Assembly: GCA_024232355.1 (NCBI GenBank)
Contig: JAAEPW010000812.1
Coordinates: 1-9,337, forward strand
Origin: Chloroflexota bacterium
GTDB taxonomy: Bacteria > Chloroflexota > Anaerolineae > B4-G1
Direction: 5' to 3'
Length of the DNA stretch: 9,337 nt
Below are positions 1 through 8,225 of this stretch, piece by piece (the stretch's first letter is position 1; each line of letters starts with the position of its first letter). Both the position numbers and the translations under genes were made by a program. The notes below the pieces were generated by a model. That model made no database searches. It saw only the letters and a program-made list of their open reading frames with translations, and was not told the origin of the DNA.

Positions 1-3000
1 ATCCGGTCATTGGCCTTTGTCTCGTGCCACAGCCCCTTGGCAGGTGGTGAGGTCAGCAGTTCCGCCAACGAGCGGTCGCCCAGACGGGTAATGGGGTCGT
101 GGGTTGAGATAATGTCTTGGCCCACGAGGGTGAGCATGTCTTGCTTTGCCACCGGGTTGGCCAGCACGACACGACCATCAGCATCCAACAAAAGCACACC
201 TTCTGGCACAGTGTCAATGATGCCCTGCATCTGTCGGGCCTGCACGCGAATCTGCGCCAGCAGCAGTTCCCGTTCTTTTTCCACCTGTACGCGCTCGGTG
301 ATATCGTGCGCCAGGCCAAACACCAGATTGTCCTGTATTGGGATCGCACTCAGTAAAACCAGTCTTTCCGTGCCATCAGGCCTTTGATAGACAATTTGGC
401 CCAAAGTAGTGGTTTCCTTCAAAGTTTGCCGCACTGTTTTCAACCGTTCCCTGGCGTTGGCAGGAGTAATATCGTTTGTGGTCAAGGTGGTGATTTCTTT
501 GACAGAGCGACCGGTCAATATTTCCGCAGCGCGGTTTGCATCCAGGTAACGGCCGGTTTCCGTGTCTACCAGAAAGATGGCATCGGTTGAACGTTCGAAT
601 AGTTTCCGCAGTTTCGATTCGCTCTCGCGCAGCAACTCCTCCGCCCGCTTGCGCTCGGTGATGTTCACGCCGATGCCCCACGTGGCCCATCCCGGAATCG
701 GGAGCCGCCGGGAGATGTTGGACCACGCTACTGTCTTGACCGTACCATCTTTACAGGTGATTTGCCATTCCCAATCGTAATAATCATCGCCACGTTCGGC
801 CCGAGCGGCCAGCATACGTTTACGATAAGCCGCATCTGGATAAAGCAATTCCATAGCCTGGGGATTGTTAACGATTTCTTCTGCGCTATAGCCGGTTACC
901 CGCTCACATTCTTTGTTCCAAACGATGTTGTTTCCGTTCGCGTCAAGAGCGTCCAGCATTACGGGCATGTTTTCAACCACCTGGCGCAACCGTGCCTCGC
1001 TCTCTTGCAATGCCAGCGCAGCCAGACGTTTGGATTTCGAGCGCTGGATTCTTGCCTGGTAAATAGTGCCAAGCACGCCAAACACGCCCGCCACGCACAA
1101 AGCAATGAACCACCACGTTCTCCAAAATGGCGGCGTGACCGTTACACTGATCGATACCCCTTCCTCATTCCACACACCGTCGTTGTTTGAACCGATGATT
1201 CTGAGGACATAGTCGCCCGGAGGCAACCCGGTGTAGCGACCAAAGCGTCTTGTACCGGAATCGTACCAATCTTGGTCAACGCCTTCGAGCATATATTTGT
1301 ACTGGTTTTTCTCCGGCGAGGTATAGTTCAGCGCCACGAATTCAAACTCGAAATAGTTATACTGCCAATCCAACGTTATCTCCCTCACTCTTTCAGGCGC
1401 TTTCCCCACATTCATTTTTTCGCCTCCCTGGGTCAATGACGTCACAACAACCGGGGGAGTGTAGGGATTATCCTCGAGTGCGTCGGGATAAAAGCTATTC
1501 GCCCCATTTGCGCCATATACCCAAAGCTGACCATCCCGGGTTTTCAAGTGTGGATACTCCCAAAACTCGTTGCTTTGTAGACCGTCGCTCTGCGTGTATA
1601 ATTTTGTGGCCTCGGTTTTGGGATCGAATCGCACGAGTCCTATTTTAGTGCCAAGCCAGAGAAATCCATTATCGTCCTCAATGATGTTTGTAACATTGTT
1701 GGTAAGAAAGCCATTCTGTTCCGTGTAGCGCGTAAAAGTTCCATCGACATTCAATTTATTAAGTCCGCCTCCGACAACGCCCACCCAGATATTTCCTTCT
1801 GAATCTTGATAAACGTGGTTGACTGTGTCGGACCCGATACTCGTCGGGTCATCTGGGTCATGCTTGTAATGAACCGCGACTTTGCCAGTGTTCGGGTCGA
1901 ATTTGTCGAGCCCGCCTCCATAGGTGGGAATCCAAATCATGCCCTCCCGGTCTTGAAATATCTGCCACACGACGTTATTACTGATACTATTCGGATCATT
2001 GGGATCATGTGTATAGTTTGTAGAGGTTTGCGTATTTTTTTCAAACTTACCCAGCCCCCCCGAACTGGTTGCAATCCAGAGTAGGTCGGAATTCTCGCTG
2101 TCTTCGATGATTGTCGAACCATACTCGGCCTCTATAGGAAAGACCCGGACAACTTTTCCAAGCTCTCTGTCAAAGAGCCACAAATTGTCGCTCATCAGCC
2201 AGAAATTACCGTCGCTGTCTTCAAGTATCCCTATCACATAACTGTCCGGCAAACTGTTGGGATCCGAAGGATCGTGTTTGTAATGCGCAAAAGTGCCGGT
2301 TTTTGGATCATAGCGGTCAAGCCCGCCCGTATCCGAGCCAATCCACATAATCCCATCCTCGTCTTCAAAAACAACGAATATGACATTATCACCGACGCTG
2401 TTGTCATTGTCGGGATCGTGTTGATACAGCTTGAATTTTTCGCTTTCGTTGTCCAGTTTGTCGAGTTTTCCATCGAAAATTACCGTCCATATAATCCCCG
2501 TGCTATCCTCATATACATTCATAATATGATCGTTGGACAAACTATTGGGACGAGAAGGCTCGTGTTTGTAATGAGTGAATATTCCCGTTCCGGCGTCCAA
2601 TATATCGAGACCAATTCCGTCACCGCCATGGGCTACCCAGATCTCTCCGCGCTCGAATTCATTGATCGAGTATACAAAGTTATCGCTTATGCTGTCGGGA
2701 TTATCTTTGTCATTCAAATATCGGGTAAAGGATTCAGTCTCTTTTTCAAAGCGATTCAACCCGCCGCCTCGCGTGCCGACCCACAGCCCACCCTTTTCGT
2801 CCTCGAAAATTGCGCCGACCACATTGTGGCTCAAACTGCTGTCGTTGTTTGGTTCGTGCCCGTAATGAATAAATGTTTCGGCGCTTGCGTCGAACTTGTC
2901 AAGTCCATTATCTGTCCCCACCCACAAAACGTTCTGTTTGTCTATGAACACTGCCAAAATGTTATCGCTCCCCAAACTTTCGGGGTTATCGGGGTCATGC

Positions 3001-3542
3001 GCGTAACTGGTAAAAAATTCAGTGAATTTATCGAATTTATTCAAACCCCGCTGAGTGCCGAACCAAAGATTGCCGTCCCCGTCTTGGGCAATTGTCTGGT
3101 TTGCCCAGTTATATACATTGTGGCTGATGCTGTTGGGTTTATCGGGATTATGCTTGTAGACAGTAAAGGAATCGGTGTTTTTATCATACCTGTTCAGTCC
3201 GTTAGACGTAGTACACCAAAGGATGCCATCACTATCTTCGTAAATAGAGAACACAACATCAGATGAAATCGAGCCGGGAGCGCCCGATGTATATTTTTTC
3301 AGATCATAACCGTCATACTTGACCAACCCGCTTTGCGTCGCTATCCAGAAAAACCCGTCCCTGTCCTGGATGAAACCGCCGTTGAACAGGATCCCGCCAA
3401 CGTCCAACGGATGGTCGAATTGCAGCTCTTCAGTTTTGGCATAGAGATCTGATCTTGAAGCGATGAGCGTCAGAATCACGATCGATGCGATGATCGATTT
3501 CTTCACAACTTGCCAGTCAAAAATTTTTGATAACGTCCTCAT
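1..3542 (-). CDS. Propeller-sensor protein with Y_Y_Y domain and stacked PAS domains (C-terminus outside window)
   Basis: An uninterrupted frame of 1180 codons runs off the left edge. Residues 1-35 form a signal peptide (KK, hydrophobic stretch, likely cut after LYA). Residues about 40-695 hold about 14 repeats of 40-50 residues with the two-component-regulator-propeller pattern (ED.DG.lWvGT..GL.+fD), enough for two seven-bladed propellers. A Y_Y_Y domain follows (about 740-804, GLPPGDYVLRI), then a transmembrane helix (about 808-828) and a short coil. Next are PAS domains at about 848-965 (ending NITERKRAEEL) and 976-1085 (ending DITERVQVEKE), and the start of a third from 1100. The family senses extracytoplasmic ligands, often glycans, and signals through a cytoplasmic kinase; that part is family knowledge. 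The start is fixed by an in-frame TAA directly before the ATG and a strong Shine-Dalgarno. A HisKA/HATPase or other output domain is expected past base 1 but is not seen. The upstream relic is a paralogue. Confidence 0.93.
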   Translation of the reverse strand, partial: MRTLSKIFDWQVVKKSIIASIVILTLIASRSDLYAKTEELQFDHPLDVGGILFNGGFIQDRDGFFWIATQSGLVKYDGYDLKKYTSGAPGSISSDVVFSIYEDSDGILWCTTSNGLNRYDKNTDSFTVYKHNPDKPNSISHNVYNWANQTIAQDGDGNLWFGTQRGLNKFDKFTEFFTSYAHDPDNPESLGSDNILAVFIDKQNVLWVGTDNGLDKFDASAETFIHYGHEPNNDSSLSHNVVGAIFEDEKGGLWVGTRGGGLNRFEKETESFTRYLNDKDNPDSISDNFVYSINEFERGEIWVAHGGDGIGLDILDAGTGIFTHYKHEPSRPNSLSNDHIMNVYEDSTGIIWTVIFDGKLDKLDNESEKFKLYQHDPDNDNSVGDNVIFVVFEDEDGIMWIGSDTGGLDRYDPKTGTFAHYKHDPSDPNSLPDSYVIGILEDSDGNFWLMSDNLWLFDRELGKVVRVFPIEAEYGSTIIEDSENSDLLWIATSSGGLGKFEKNTQTSTNYTHDPNDPNSISNNVVWQIFQDREGMIWIPTYGGGLDKFDPNTGKVAVHYKHDPDDPTSIGSDTVNHVYQDSEGNIWVGVVGGGLNKLNVDGTFTRYTEQNGFLTNNVTNIIEDDNGFLWLGTKIGLVRFDPKTEATKLYTQSDGLQSNEFWEYPHLKTRDGQLWVYGANGANSFYPDALEDNPYTPPVVVTSLTQGGEKMNVGKAPERVREITLDWQYNYFEFEFVALNYTSPEKNQYKYMLEGVDQDWYDSGTRRFGRYTGLPPGDYVLRIIGSNNDGVWNEEGVSISVTVTPPFWRTWWFIALCVAGVFGVLGTIYQARIQRSKSKRLAALALQESEARLRQVVENMPVMLDALDANGNNIVWNKECERVTGYSAEEIVNNPQAMELLYPDAAYRKRMLAARAERGDDYYDWEWQITCKDGTVKTVAWSNISRRLPIPGWATWGIGVNITERKRAEELLRESESKLRKLFERSTDAIFLVDTETGRYLDANRAAEILTGRSVKEITTLTTNDITPANARERLKTVRQTLKETTTLGQIVYQRPDGTERLVLLSAIPIQDNLVFGLAHDITERVQVEKERELLLAQIRVQARQMQGIIDTVPEGVLLLDADGRVVLANPVAKQDMLTLVGQDIISTHDPITRLGDRSLAELLTSPPAKGLWHETKANDR

Positions 3543-3548
3543 TTATGA

Positions 3549-3556
3549 CTCCTCCC
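3549..3556 (-). promoter_or_regulatory. Strong Shine-Dalgarno for the propeller-sensor gene
   Basis: On the minus strand this reads GGGAGGAG, six bases before the ATG at 3542-3540. It lies in the 22-base gap after the stop of the upstream relic. The downstream gene can therefore initiate independently even though the relic is broken. Confidence 0.8.
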
Positions 3557-3564
3557 AATTCACG

Positions 3565-4158
3565 TCAAAGCACAAAATAAAAAGTCGCGCCTTGCCCCAC
3601 CGCGCCCTCGGCCCAAACCCGGCCGCCGTGGCGATGAATGATGCGCTGCACGGTCGCCAGGCCAATGCCGTTGCCTTCAAACTTGGTGACGGCGTGCAGA
3701 TCGGTGCAACCGAATTCTATCCTGGCCTGGGGCTATTTTCCGCTGAATTTCCAGGCATTGCCGAGCAGGTTCTCCAGCGCCACCTGCAGCAGCCGGGCAT
3801 CACCATCAACGACCAGCCCCGGCACGATGACGAGCTCCACCCGTCGTTCCGGTTGCTCCCTTTGCAGTTCCTCTACGATTCTGAAAACAGAGCTATTGGG
3901 CAGCAGTCCGGGGCCGGCCCCATAGTTTTTCAACTCGTACCCATCATAGCGAAAAATCCCGCCGCCCTCCGTACCAACCCACAGAAATCCGTCATTGTCC
4001 TGAATCATCGTCTGACCGCCCGGCGATCCCAAATCGAACACGTGGTCAAATTTGAGATCAAGCGGGTCTGGCTCTTGGGCAAAAGTATGCAACCCTGGGC
4101 AGAACAACATACAAGCGATTAAAACAGTGATTTTGCGTAACACAACTGTTGATTTCAT
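3565..4158 (-). pseudogene. Degraded propeller-sensor histidine kinase relic
   Basis: The ATG at 4158 begins 141 codons up to a TAG at 3735-3733. The same frame continues for 55 more codons to a TGA at 3567-3565. Residues 1-27 are a signal peptide (ending HTFA). Residues 35-94 are one propeller blade (IQDNDGFLWVGTEGGG, YDGYELKNY), closely similar to the first blade of the downstream gene. At about residue 95 the text switches directly to the end of a histidine kinase: EELQREQPERRVE, then an N-box region (ALENLLGNAWKF). After the TAG come [27 protein letters not shown] and the usual terminal GATFYF. Missing are the rest of the propeller, Y_Y_Y, transmembrane helix, any PAS domains, the phospho-acceptor H-box, and the D.G.G box that should lie between FGCTD and LHAVT. 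Full-length relatives exceed 1000 residues; this spans 198 codons. No kinase activity is possible. It starts 41 bases after the upstream kinase stop and shares its strand. An assembly chimera is an alternative explanation. Confidence 0.88.
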
Positions 4159-4199
4159 CCGTCTGTCTTCCCTTTGGCCCCATGTCATTCGCTCAGAGA

Positions 4200-7100
4200 T
4201 CAAGCGGTAGCCGGCAGCCACAATTTGAATGTGCTGCCCTCCTCTCCGCTCGAACCATTCCAATCTGCGTCTACCGTTACCCGGCCACCGTGAGCACGTA
4301 TGATTTCTTGCGTGATGCTCAACCCCAGGCCGACGCCCGGAATATGCCCCGCCTCGGCCAGGCTGCCGCGAAAGAAACGGTCAAACACCTTTTCCTGTTC
4401 CTCCAGCGGGATGCCTGGCCCGGTATCTTGAACAGCGACCATCACCCACGTCGCGCCCTCGTCCTCGACGGTTTCCACTTGCAGCGTCACATGCCCGCCA
4501 GCAAAGACAATGGCATTCTCTACCACCTCGCCCAGCGCCTGTACTAACCGGTCATGGTCTCCTTCCACCACCGGCAGGTTGGGCGGCAGGGCCGCAACCG
4601 TCACGGTCAGGTCAGATATCTCGGTTTGGCTTGTACCACGAGTGATGGCATCCTCGATCATAGCGGGCAAAGAGATCGGTTCCCAGGTTATCACGGCCTT
4701 GCCACTGTCCAGCGCCGTCATTTCCAGAATATCTTGCATCAGTTGGATCAGCCGGTCGATCTCTGTCCTCATTATCCCCAAATAATCCCGGTTCTTTTCC
4801 GACATCTCTGTGCGCTGCATCAAATGAACATAAAGCTGGATCGTCGTCACCGGCGTACGGAGTTGGTGGGAGACGTTGTCCAGAAACCGGTTCCGTGCCC
4901 GCCCTAATGCTTTTTGCTGGCTGACGTCTTGATGGGTGGAAACATAGCCCATCAAGTTTCTCTCGGCATCGCGCAATGGAGAGATAATGATGGTCGCATC
5001 GTATATGCGGCCGTCCTTGCGCTGGCTCGACGCTTCACCTTGCCACGACCTGCCCTCAGCCAGGGCGAATTCTATCGACTGTTGAACTTGCTCAGACCCC
5101 GCCGCCGCTCCTACCGTGTTTGCACGCTGCCCCAGAACCTCCTCGGCGGTATAGCCGGTCAGGGCAGTAAAGGCAGGATTGACGTATTGAACGTGCAGTG
5201 TTTGATCAAGCATCATGATCGCGTTGCCCACGCTGCGCAGGATGGTTTCACTCCGTTCCTTTTCGGCGCGAATCTCGGCCGTGCGAGCAGTCACCCGCGC
5301 TTCCAGAGTAGTATTGAGATCCTGTAGCGCTTTCTCCGCCTGCACTCGTTCGGCCAACTCTCTCTCAACCTCTCCATACAACCTGGCATTTTGAGTAGCG
5401 ACAGCGGCCACGTTGGCCACGCTGCTAAGCAGGCCAATATCTTCTTGAGAGTAGGCATCCAGGCGGTGGCTTTGCACCTGCATCACTCCGATGACGTTCC
5501 CTTCGATTTTCATCGGTACATAGAGTGCCGAGTTTGTCGAGTCTTGTTGCTTCTCTGCCGGCGGCGGCACTTTACTGACTATGCCATCATCCGCGATCTT
5601 GTACGCTGTCTTGATTTTGACACCCGTGTTGCAAAGGTCGGGACAGTAGAACGGTTCGCCGGTATGGATCACCCGACTCTGGCTGCCATGTTCCTCTTTT
5701 GCCAGTGGAATCGGGGGGAAATTGGTGACGCCGCATATTTTCCCTTCGCTGATCACGTACTCGGCGCGGATGAGGCGCGTTTCGTCGTCGTAAGAGGCGA
5801 CAATAAACGTATCGGTATCTAGCAGCTGGCCTACGCGCTCGTAGATTGTGCCATAGATCGTATCCAGGTCTCGGGTTTCCCCCAACGCCAGAGCCAGTTG
5901 ATTGACGGCGATCTGCTGATCCAAAAGACGTCGCACCCTTTCCTCAGCCCGTTTGCGTTCAATGATTTCTTGTTCAAGTTTCTCATTGGCAGCTTGCAGT
6001 TTGTTGGTACGTTGATCCACCTTTTGCTCCAGAATGTGACTATATTCCTCAATCTCCTGATAGAGACGGGCATTTTCAACCGAGACAGCCGCCTGCTGCC
6101 CCAAGACGGTTAATAACTGCACCTCATCGTGAGTGTAAGAGATACCAGATAACTTGGCTCCCAAGTTGTACACTCCCACCAACCGCTGACCGACGATGAG
6201 GGGAATGCATAACTCGACGCTCTCTTTGAGGAGACCTTGCATAAAGGTAAAGGCTTCATTGGACAGGTGTTGTTCTGCTCGGGAACGGAGCAAGGGATGG
6301 CCCAACCGGCACAGATATTCAGCCAGAGGATGGTCTATGGGTAGGTCGGTACAGATTGCGCCAATCCGTTCGCCATCCTCGTCACCAAGGAATGACAAAG
6401 TCCGACCTTGTTGGTCGAGCACCAACAACGAGGTCCTAACGATTTGGAGTCGGCGGGGTAGTTCTTTCGTGAGCAAAGATACCAATCGTTCCAAGATGAT
6501 ATTGGTGGACAATCGGGTGCTCATCTCTGCCAATACCTTTTGGTAGTCCAGTTTATTTTGGTAAAAAGCCCGGTCAATCATTGCTTGCACCCGACGTTGC
6601 AACGGCGCAAAGGCTAGAGCAATGGTCAAGGTGGCTATAAAGACCGTCATAGTCTCGTCTCTGGCAGGCGCGATCGCCTGTGTCACCTGTGTGAGCAAGT
6701 ATATCAGAAGCAAATAGAAACCACTCAAAAGTACTGTAAGCGTACTGTATACCAAGCTCCGATGAATGATCAACTCGATGTCAAACAAATTATGCCTGAC
6801 CATTGCGACGACAAGCGAGATCGGCGCCAGAAATATGGGGATTAGGGCCATCTCCCAAGACAAGATAGCTTGCCCAAATAGATCTCGCGGCAGGAGGTGG
6901 AGAAACACCAAGGGTGTCATACCGGTCCCGAACCCCCATGCGATCCAGCGAATCTGGCTGCGAGATTTGAACGTGCGGGCTGTAAAAAAACTGTGTGCGA
7001 TGCCGCCCCCCAAGATCACGAAAAGTAGTATCATAGAGAGCGTACTCCCCCAGCCAGCGCCCGCGAGCCGCCCGGTTACAGTCGGCTCGCCCAATAGTGC

Positions 7101-7937
7101 CCCCATCAGAGTCAAGGCCGGGTAAACGAGATAGACCAGCCAGATGATGGCAGGATATCGCTGGATGATCTTTTTTCTCTCAGGAAAGATCAAAAATGCA
7201 TGCACTAGGGGGGCATAACAGAAGCAAATGCCAAAGTTTTCGAGCAGAACGCCACTCCAAAAGAGAAGCGGATGGACTATCAAACTGACCTGTAGGTCTA
7301 CCACTTCGTGGACTTGTAATACTGTCGTGGCCGAGGCACACACAAGAAGAATGTGAGGAGCGAGCTCATCTGGTTTTTGTATGACCACGAATACGGTCAA
7401 CGCTAGAATCAAAAGAACGAGAAAGTAGGTACTCGTCCCTGCTCGCAAAACATCCGCCAACGACAGTCTAGCAAGGGTTACAAAAACTGTCTGTTCCTCT
7501 CCCTTTCTTAGGATGGTGTATGGGATCGTGGTACCAATTTGCCATTCCCGATTGGAGAGACTTTGACCCGGTAAAGACGCACGCGCCCACTCCTCTATTG
7601 TATGCCCCCCAGCAGCGATGATGATGTCTCCTTGGGTTATACTTTGCCCCATGGAACGGGTTGTGACGAGGTCAGTAGACACTGTAGCGCCATAGGGCGC
7701 GAGTTTACCAAAGCTACTGCCGTAACCATCAGCCGGAAGGCTCAGTTGAAGAACCATCCAGGCGACGGCCACGACCACACTCAACAGAGCTACCCCGATA
7801 CTCCAGAAACGCACAGTAGAGCGTGTTACCCATCTCCACCAGTTCGCTTGCATTGATGTATCTTGCCCTTTCTCCCCTGGCGAGGACGGTTCGGCAAGTC
7901 CCTTGTGAACATTGATGTCTCGTTCCTTCTGCTTCAT
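4200..7937 (-). CDS. Membrane sensor histidine kinase, PDZ-like/polytopic input, GAF-GAF-PAS-HisKA-HATPase
   Basis: Numbering is from the ATG at 7937 (1245 residues). There is a transmembrane helix at about 42-65 and a PDZ-like extracytoplasmic segment at about 80-157 (core GDIIIAAGGHTIEEW). About eight or nine further helices lie between 169 and 444, including the LFDIELIIHRSLVYSTLT segment common in Chloroflexota and related kinases. Then come GAF1 (about 473-626), a coiled coil, GAF2 (about 676-854), a second coil and PAS (about 891-1008). HisKA has the acceptor His1024 in FLDNVSHQLRTP. HATPase_c has N-box Asn1141, G1 DTGPG at 1171-1175, F-box-like VFDRFFRG and G2 GVGLGL at 1201-1206. All catalytic boxes are intact, so autophosphorylation is expected. 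The signal is unknown. No receiver domain is fused and no response regulator is adjacent in the window. The frame extends upstream to a TTG at 7979 and an ATG at 7964, but only the 7937 ATG has a good Shine-Dalgarno. It probably heads an operon with the relic and the propeller sensor. Confidence 0.95.
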   Translation of the reverse strand: MKQKERDINVHKGLAEPSSPGEKGQDTSMQANWWRWVTRSTVRFWSIGVALLSVVVAVAWMVLQLSLPADGYGSSFGKLAPYGATVSTDLVTTRSMGQSITQGDIIIAAGGHTIEEWARASLPGQSLSNREWQIGTTIPYTILRKGEEQTVFVTLARLSLADVLRAGTSTYFLVLLILALTVFVVIQKPDELAPHILLVCASATTVLQVHEVVDLQVSLIVHPLLFWSGVLLENFGICFCYAPLVHAFLIFPERKKIIQRYPAIIWLVYLVYPALTLMGALLGEPTVTGRLAGAGWGSTLSMILLFVILGGGIAHSFFTARTFKSRSQIRWIAWGFGTGMTPLVFLHLLPRDLFGQAILSWEMALIPIFLAPISLVVAMVRHNLFDIELIIHRSLVYSTLTVLLSGFYLLLIYLLTQVTQAIAPARDETMTVFIATLTIALAFAPLQRRVQAMIDRAFYQNKLDYQKVLAEMSTRLSTNIILERLVSLLTKELPRRLQIVRTSLLVLDQQGRTLSFLGDEDGERIGAICTDLPIDHPLAEYLCRLGHPLLRSRAEQHLSNEAFTFMQGLLKESVELCIPLIVGQRLVGVYNLGAKLSGISYTHDEVQLLTVLGQQAAVSVENARLYQEIEEYSHILEQKVDQRTNKLQAANEKLEQEIIERKRAEERVRRLLDQQIAVNQLALALGETRDLDTIYGTIYERVGQLLDTDTFIVASYDDETRLIRAEYVISEGKICGVTNFPPIPLAKEEHGSQSRVIHTGEPFYCPDLCNTGVKIKTAYKIADDGIVSKVPPPAEKQQDSTNSALYVPMKIEGNVIGVMQVQSHRLDAYSQEDIGLLSSVANVAAVATQNARLYGEVERELAERVQAEKALQDLNTTLEARVTARTAEIRAEKERSETILRSVGNAIMMLDQTLHVQYVNPAFTALTGYTAEEVLGQRANTVGAAAGSEQVQQSIEFALAEGRSWQGEASSQRKDGRIYDATIIISPLRDAERNLMGYVSTHQDVSQQKALGRARNRFLDNVSHQLRTPVTTIQLYVHLMQRTEMSEKNRDYLGIMRTEIDRLIQLMQDILEMTALDSGKAVITWEPISLPAMIEDAITRGTSQTEISDLTVTVAALPPNLPVVEGDHDRLVQALGEVVENAIVFAGGHVTLQVETVEDEGATWVMVAVQDTGPGIPLEEQEKVFDRFFRGSLAEAGHIPGVGLGLSITQEIIRAHGGRVTVDADWNGSSGEEGSTFKLWLPATA

Positions 7938-7945
7938 ATCCGATG

Positions 7946-7949
7946 CTCC
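7946..7949 (-). promoter_or_regulatory. Shine-Dalgarno deciding the kinase start
   Basis: The minus strand reads GGAG eight bases before the ATG at 7937-7935. The in-frame alternatives (TTG at 7979, ATG at 7964) have no purine-rich tract at a suitable distance. This favours the shorter, 1245-residue product. Confidence 0.55.
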
Positions 7950-8014
7950 ATTAGCTGGCTTCATTTGACTGACCAGCAAACTATACCCTTGATCATCTCG
8001 CGGGTATCGTCTGT

Positions 8015-8043
8015 AGTTTACGATGCAAGTATCACCAGGTCAA
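8015..8043 (-). promoter_or_regulatory. Candidate sigma70-type promoter of the sensor operon
   Basis: On the minus strand, TTGACC (8043-8038) is followed after exactly 17 bases by TAAACT (8020-8015). That is five of six consensus matches at -35 and four of six at -10. Transcription would begin near 8008, leaving a leader of about 70 bases before the ATG at 7937. A short inverted repeat, CTCAA-gct-TTGAG at 8052-8064, sits just upstream of the -35 and could be an operator; that is only a guess from position. The -10 is imperfect and promoter patterns in this lineage are poorly known. Confidence 0.42.
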
Positions 8044-8225
8044 TATTCTCTCTCAAGCTTTGAGGACAACGTTGCACTCTAACGTCAAAGTTGAATCGTT
8101 GTTCTGGCCGAAAAGTAATCCGCTCTACAACTGTACACAATTCCCATCTTTTGTGACAGAATAATGACCTCCCAATTCTAACCCAAGAGGCAAACAAAGA
8201 GCTCCCTTGGCTCATTTTCGACACC

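Noticed and set aside
2274..3266. A 330-codon plus-strand open frame
   Set aside because: It lies antisense to the propeller gene, whose repeated codons keep the opposite strand open. The minus frame has clear repeat motifs, a signal peptide and a strong Shine-Dalgarno; the plus frame has no domain.
3733..3735. Recoded TAG (amber read-through or a special amino acid)
   Set aside because: The gene has lost its catalytic boxes through deletions, so a simple nonsense mutation in a dead gene is the more economical explanation.
3463..4122. A 219-codon plus-strand open frame
   Set aside because: It is antisense to the relic and to the start of the propeller sensor. The minus-strand reading gives recognisable kinase motifs across both.
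3733..4263. A 176-residue minus-strand protein beginning at 4263
   Set aside because: The first 35 codons overlap the end of the upstream kinase and carry no signal. The real N-terminus is the signal peptide from 4158, and the frame ends at an amber codon inside a broken gene.
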